From assembly GCA_003049465.1 (NCBI GenBank), contig PYSS01000103.1:1-64000 (forward strand): a DNA stretch of 64,000 nucleotides. The letters run 5' to 3'. The stretch is from Magnaporthiopsis rhizophila. Lineage: Eukaryota > Ascomycota > Sordariomycetes > Magnaporthales > Magnaporthaceae. The translations under genes and the position numbers were made by a program. The notes below the pieces were generated by a model, which was given only the letters and a program-made list of their open reading frames with translations, ran no database searches and was not told the DNA's origin. Every line of letters begins with the position of its first letter. Within the stretch, counting starts at the first letter, position 1. Positions 57,985-64,000 of the stretch are shown here, in pieces.

Positions 57985-60900
57985 AGCCTCACTTGATGCT
58001 GTGGCAAAAGCGATCAGTGCTGAGCACGCGCCGCGCACTCGCTGCCTAGACGATACCAGCGGCCTGTTCAGCGCTGGAAGCGGCCATTGCATCCATTGCG
58101 AGCAAAGAAGGGTTTGTGGTGACGGGCGGGATTCAGCGCTCGCCACAAATCGTCGGTGTCTTCACGGGACAGGGCGCCCAGTGGCCGGCCATGGGCAAGG
58201 CACTAGTGACTTGCATCCCCCAAGCCAGCGATGTTATTGGACAGCTCGATGAGGCCCTACAAACGCTCCCTGCATCCTACCGGCCTAGCTGGACGCTCTG
58301 CGAGCAGTTGCTGCTGGAGGGTGGTGCCTCAAACGTCCATGACGCGAGCTACTCGCAGCCCCTCTGCTGCGCTGTGCAGATCGTGCTGGTGCACCTGCTC
58401 TCCAGTGCCGGGATCAGGTTCAAGGCCGTGGTTGCCACAGCTCAGGCGAGATCGCGTGCGCCTTTGCCGCCGGCTTCATCACAGCGTCGCAAGCCATCCG
58501 CATAGCACACCTGTGTGGAAGAGTTACCGAGCTGGCCTCGTCCCCCAACGGCACTGAACAGGACGGAGCCATGATGGCTACGGGATGCACGCTCGAGGAC
58601 GCCCAGGAGCTCTGCGAGCTGGAGGCAATGGAAGGGCGAATTTGCGTGGCGGCTTGCAACGCGCCTGATAGCATCACTCTGTCTGGCGATGCCGACGCCG
58701 TCCACAAGGCCGAGGCCATCCTTGCCGACGAGGGGAAGTTCGCACGCCTACTAAAAGTCAACAAGGCCTACCACTCCCCTCGCATGCAGCCGTGCGCCAA
58801 TCCCTATATCAAATCCCTTCGAGAATGTGGCTGCGAGGTGGTCGGGGAACAAGGTGCCCCTGAGCCCGAAACCATATGGATCTCATCTGTGAAGGAAACC
58901 AAGCGCATGAGAAGGAGCGACGTCACGTCCCAGTATTGGATCGATAACCTGCTATCGCCTGTGCTCTTCACACAGGCCCTCACGCACGCTGTTACGACAC
59001 ACTCTCCCATCGATTTGGCCATCGAGGTGGGCTGCCACCCTGCTCTGCAAGGCCCCAGTCAGAGCACGATCGAAGCCTGTACTTCCAGCAAAATTGCATA
59101 CAATGGGTGCACGCGACGCGGAATTGACGGTCTCGATGCCTTCTCAAGCGCTCTGGGATATGTCTGGGAGCGTTTCGGCTCCAATGGCGTTGACATGAAG
59201 GGCTTGATCGGTGCACTGCCCAAGACCCCCATCAGGGATCTATCGAAACACCTCCCTGCGTATCCTTGGGACCACTCCAGGTCGTACTGGAACGGCTCGC
59301 GCATCACAGGGACGTTTTTCGGTGGGCGCGAGCAGAAGCCACACCTCCTCTTGGGCAAACTGTCAGCGCTCAGCACCGCGACAGCACTGCAGTGGCACAA
59401 TGTCACCAAGCCGCGCGACATCTCCTGGCTTGATGGCCACCAGCTGCAAGGGCAGACGGTGTTTCCGGGGGCGGGCTATGTGGTCATGGCTGCCTCGGCG
59501 GCACTGCATGCCGCTGATGGCCGCGCTGACGTGCAGCTGATCGAGATCCTCGACGTGCAGATCTTCAAGGCCGTCACGTTCGATGACGAAAACAGTCTCA
59601 TCGAGCTCAGCTTGTCACTGGATGTTGACCCGGCCCCCGCAGGAGTGGGCCATATTACTGCGTCTTTCCGCATCGATTCCTGCCTCGCTCGGGAGACGGC
59701 CATGTCACCCTCCACTAGCGGCCGCATCATCATGACTTGCGGTCCGGCCTCCTCTCAAGGGACCCTGCCGCCGCCGTCTGAGCCGCCCCCACACATAACG
59801 GCCATCAGCGTCGATTCCTTCTACAGGGAGCTGTCCGCGGTGGGGTACGACTACACTCGCGAGTTCCGTGGCCTAACCTCAATCCGGCGTGCCGACTTCC
59901 ATGCATGCGGCACCATCGCCATCCCCCCGCGCAAGGATGACGGTGAGGAGCAGCAGCTGTTCCTGCATCCGGCCGTGCTAGATGTCGCCTTCCAGACCCT
60001 GATCGGTGCCGTCTCAGCCCTCGGCGACGGCCTAATGCGCTCGCTGCTGGTTCCGGCGCCGCCGCTTCGTCGTCTTCCGAGCTGGCCTATCACGCTTCCG
60101 GGGACGTCGGACGCTCGGGTGCTGCGGCTGTGCGTGGCGACACTGAGGTCTTTGTCCCGGGCAGCGGAAACAGCGGTGATATCGTGTTCCGAGTCGAGAA
60201 CATCACGACCAAGACGGCTTCGGCTGCCACAGCCGCCAACGACCACCACATGTTTATGAGGTGGGAGTGGGACGTCCTGGAGCCCGACGTGCTGCTCAAC
60301 AAGCCCGCACGCGCTGCCAAGGGCTACGACAGGGATGTCGCGCTTGTTATGGAGCGCGTGGTGTATTTTTATGTTTTGAGGTTCTTGCGGGAGCTTACTA
60401 TCGTGGAAAGGGATGGCCTGCTGGAGCACCACGAGCGCCAGGTTAATTGGTTCGAGAATGTCACGGAGCTGGCGAGGGCCGGGCAGAGCAAGTTCTACAG
60501 CAAAGCCTGGGAAACCGGCACTGAGGCCGACGTTGCGGAACTGGTTGACAGGTACTCGCATCCTATCCCATACCCTTCCTGAAGCATTGGCGTGGATGCT
60601 GACCGTGTCCTGTCGGCCAACCTCAGATGGGGCGCAAACTCCCATCTGCGACTGATCCGACGGGTTGGCGATGGCCTCCGAGAATTTTTCTTCGGCGACA
60701 GGAACGCCTTCGAGCTTATGGACCACGACGGCCTCCTGGCCGAATTCTACGCGAGCGACACCGGGTTCGGACCGGCGTACTATTACCCCCAAGATGCTCT
60801 CCGGCCCATTGCCCATCGCTACCGGAGGATGGATATTCTAGAGATAGGTATGTCAGAGTGGCTAGCTAGGATGAATACTGGCATTTAGTCTCTTGAAAGT

Positions 60901-62163
60901 TTTGTTGACCATTGCTGCCGTCGGGTGCCGGTACTGGTGGTGCAACTCGGTACGTCCTCAACGACAATGCACCCGTCATCAACGGCTACACCTTCACCGA
61001 CATATCCATTAGCTTCTTCGGGAAGGCGCACGACGGATTCGCTGCCTTTGAAGACCGGATGGAGTTCCGCTCGCTGGATGTGCGGCGTTCTCCCAAGGAC
61101 CAAGGCTTTGGAAAGCATGCGTACGACCTGATCGTCGCGTCCAATGTGCTGCATGCCACGCCAAGACTAGAAGAGACAATGACACACGTGCGGAGCCTCC
61201 TCAAGCCCGGCGGCCACCTGCTTGTCGTCGAGCTCGCCAATAATCGGCACTCACGTATCGGGTTCATCTTCGGCTTGTTCGCTGACTGGTGGGCGGGCGT
61301 CGAAGAGGGGCGGGTGCTTCGGCCGTACGTTGGAATCCCGGCCTGGGACAAGATTTTGAAAAGGACTGGATTCGACGGCGTCGCCAGCCGCTTCGAAGAC
61401 AACGAAGGTCACTTCTTCCCGACTTCGGTCTTCTGTGCGCAGGCCGTCAACGACAAGATGCTGCGGCTGACTCGGCCTCTCTCCACTATCCCGTCATCCA
61501 AGCAGGGCCCGGTCGTGATTGTCGGTGGACTCTCGGAAAAGACAAGGAGGCTGATTGGAGAGGTGTAGAGACATCTTGCGGATCGCCAGGTCTCTGTGGT
61601 CCCACGCCTTCAGGACGTGAACGCACATTGCAAACGAAGCCGACGTTCTTGGTCCTCTCGGAGCTTGACGATCCGCTCTTTGGCGATCTGGACCAGGCGC
61701 GGTTTGAGGCCGTCAAAAGGGCTTTTAATGCGGCGCGACACATGCTCTGGGTGATGGAGGACGCTTGGGTGGCTCACCCTCACCAGGCAATGGCTATCGG
61801 GCTCCTGCGTACACTCCGTCTCGAGTACCTCAGCGTTGACATACAGTCTCTGGACGTCGAGGGACGCCTGCTCGATCGGCTCGATCCGCGCGAGCTGTGC
61901 GAGCATCTTCTGCGGCTGGAGGAGGGCTCCGACTGGCAAGACGCCGGAATTCTCTGAAGTGCCGAGCCGGAGCTGGAGAAGGCCCGTATTCTACTACATG
62001 GAGATTTGCCATGACTGACTTGCGGACACAGGGACGTGTCGGACGAAAAGTCCCTCGACGAGGGGCTCACCAAGATCAGGAGCGAGATGCCAACGCTCGG
62101 AGGAGTGGCATTTGGTCCTCTCGTGTAAGTGTATATCCGTCTTTGCGTTCCACTGTAGACTCC

Positions 62164-62256
<93 letters not shown>

Positions 62257-64000
62257 AACCCGGCCGTAGCCTCCACGACGCCATGTTTGAGAATATGGAG
62301 CTCTCGCAGATGCACGCCGTCCTAAGCCCCAAGGTTCGCGGCGTTGAGCTGCTGAACGAGCGCATCGACGAGTCCCAGAATCCACTTGAATTCTTCGTCG
62401 TGCTGTCGTCCTTCGTCATGGCGTGTGGAAATCCGGGGCAGAGCGCATACAGCGCCGCCAACGCCTACACGCACGCCTTGGCGCAGCAGCGGCGGTCGCG
62501 TGGCCTGGCAGGGTCAACTATGGATATGGGGGCCATTTGGGGAGTGGGCTACATTGTCCGACAGGGCCGTGACGAGGAGTACGAGACCATCAGCTTCCAG
62601 TTCGACAAGGTTTCGGAACACGAGCTGCACGCACTGTTTGCTGAGTCCGTCGTCGCCGGCAGGCCTGGTCACCTCGAGCGCGAGGGCGATGTCGAGGTCA
62701 TCACGGCCATGCGCTACCTGACCCGCAAACAGGGCGCTGATCCCACACTTTGATGACCCTCGTCTCGGTCACTTCATCCTTGCTGAGCAAAGAGGCAAGG
62801 CTGGCGTCTCTGGGGGTGCACTCATTTCGGCCAAAGAGAGTCTGCTGCAGGCAACGACCATTGACGAAGTGAGACAGATCATCACTGGTGGGTCTAGTAT
62901 CTATCTGCTGCTATTGGGGATGTGCAAGCTCTACAAGCAGTATAGTCCTATTTACTAACACCGCCGTGCCCTGCTAGACGGATTAGCAGAAAAGCTGCGA
63001 GTGACGCTGCAAATTCCCCAAGACGACGGCATCGACCTCGATGCCCCGCTCATCGACCAGGGAGTCGACTCCCTCAGCGCAGTCACCGTCGGAACCTGGT
63101 AGGTGCTCGGTGCTCAGGGGATCAAAGCAATGCCACCGAGTCAAGATTTTCTAACAGGCCACCCAAGTTCTCCAAAGAATCTCCATCTCGACCCCGCCCT
63201 CCTCAAGATCCTTGGAGGCGCGTCGATCAATGACCTCGCACAAGAAGCCGCCGGACGGCTGCAACCTACCGTCATACCTCTGGTAGCGGACGCCAAAGGT
63301 GGCGCAGAGAGAGCCCCCGCATCTGACGCTGTCAGGGTCAACGGAACCCTCAGCAATGGGATCACGGACACGGACCATCGTCGAGTGCCCATGTCGCTCA
63401 CGCAGGAGAATTGGCGGAATCTCCAGAAGCGGGCTCCAGAGAAGACCACGTTCAACTCGACCATCGGCGTGTACATGAAGGGATACATTGACCTGTCCCG
63501 GCTGAGACGCGCCTTTGACACACTGCTCCAGCGGCACTCCATTTTCCGCACCCGATTTGTTAACGCCACAGAGAACGGCGGCGTTCCTGAACAGGTCATC
63601 ATGGACGAGCCCAAGGTGGGGTTCATGGCCGTGCCGGTGGCCGACCGTGCCGCGGCAGAGCGTGGGTTTGCCGATACCAACAACAGCGAGTACGACATCG
63701 GATCAGGCGACACGCTGAGGCTCGTGGACTTCTACTGGGCCGCCGACGAGCACATCCTGATTGTCGCGTACAACCCCCTGGTCATGGACGGCTGGACATA
63801 CGAGCGACTGTTTGTCGAGCTGGCGCAGCTTTACGACAGAGGCGCCAAGGCATCGCTTCCTCCCGCCCCGCAGTACCACGACTTTGCGATCCGTCAACGC
63901 ACCAAGTGCGAGCTTGGCGGCATGGAGGACGACATATACTACTAGATATCTGTCCATGAGCCTCGCGCTCCGGCGCTGCCTGTGCTGGCGCTCAAGCATG
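57985..64000 (+). pseudogene. PKS-NRPS, 3' part: AT-DH-MT-psiER/KR-ACP-C (runs off window)
   Basis: Domains in order. AT: GVFTGQGAQWPAMG at 58153-58195; the active-site block near 58431 is split by a frame slip. DH: HQLQGQTVFP at 59438-59467 and LDVAFQ at 59978-59995. C-methyltransferase: EIGAGTGG split by an intron from 60848 whose acceptor is GG instead of AG. A psi-ER/KR linker lies at 61640-61957. KR: VLSSFVM, then GQSAYSAANAYTHALAQQ at about 62437-62490, but its Rossmann half is missing near 62030. ACP: GVDSLSAV near 63061. Condensation domain: from about 63390, reading NPLVMDGW where HHxxxDG is expected. In-frame stops lie at 60580, 61566, 61955 and 63943, and frame changes near 60060, 61625, 62745 and 63176. 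Adenylation and later domains would lie beyond the window. Confidence 0.85.
62161..62255. repeat. CT microsatellite in KR intron
   Basis: About 95 bases of nearly pure CT lie inside the intron at 62125-62269 (donor GTAAGT, acceptor GTAG) that joins GPLV to LHDAMFENM in the KR domain. It enlarges the intron to 145 bp, twice the local norm. Confidence 0.85.

Noticed and set aside
1..64000. rRNA genes, CRISPR arrays, bacterial-type operons
   Set aside because: None seen; intron-bearing genes, RIP and LTR elements indicate a filamentous fungal chromosome. No complete tRNA gene was found either.

Overview
The window looks like genomic DNA of a filamentous ascomycete (Pezizomycotina, most likely Sordariomycetes; the species cannot be named from this). 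GC-rich genes carry short introns of 60-85 bp with GT(A/G)AGT-type donors. They alternate with extremely AT-rich transposon deserts full of stops where Gln or Trp codons are expected, the signature of repeat-induced point mutation (RIP).

Layout. (1) 1-15,085 is a transposon desert. It holds Tc1/mariner pieces, a 5'-truncated Ty3/gypsy chromovirus relic (+), a Ty1/copia-like relic (-), a second gypsy relic with its 3' LTR (+), and two Fot1/pogo-type ends. (2) 15,129-39,938 is a gene-rich block. It encodes a small secreted repeat protein, a TMEM135-like membrane protein, a BTB-like Pro-rich protein, an MBL-fold hydrolase, a tail-anchored acidic protein, a GCR1_C-domain regulator, a disordered conserved protein, a membrane-anchored alpha/beta-hydrolase-like protein that has lost its nucleophile, and an ACS-family MFS permease. 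(3) 41,565-64,000 is a secondary-metabolite cluster: an SDR, a cytochrome P450, a trans-acting enoyl reductase and a hybrid PKS-NRPS that runs off the right edge. Each of the four carries at least one frame lesion or internal deletion, and the PKS-NRPS is also split by a 9.36-kb nested transposon stack at 48,628-57,984.

How the genes fit together. A highly reducing PKS (KS-AT-DH-MT-psiER/KR-ACP) joined to a condensation domain, plus a stand-alone enoyl reductase transcribed divergently from it, a P450 and an SDR, is the usual toolkit for fungal acyl-amino-acid (tetramate, pyridone or cytochalasan-like) metabolites. The product cannot be predicted. The lesions suggest the pathway is dead: nonsense codons, frame slips, a lost splice acceptor, an internal deletion in the reductase, loss of the condensation-domain HH pair, and a TAATTA scar in the ketosynthase that looks like a Fot1-type excision footprint.

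The most interesting structure is the stack inside the PKS. An outer element with perfect 16-bp terminal inverted repeats contains a Fot1/pogo element. That element contains a solo LTR and a structurally complete 7.26-kb gypsy element with 485-bp LTRs and a GCAAT target duplication. The three gypsy copies also share a coding-like antisense segment with a Cys/His-rich start, lying between pol and the 3' LTR.
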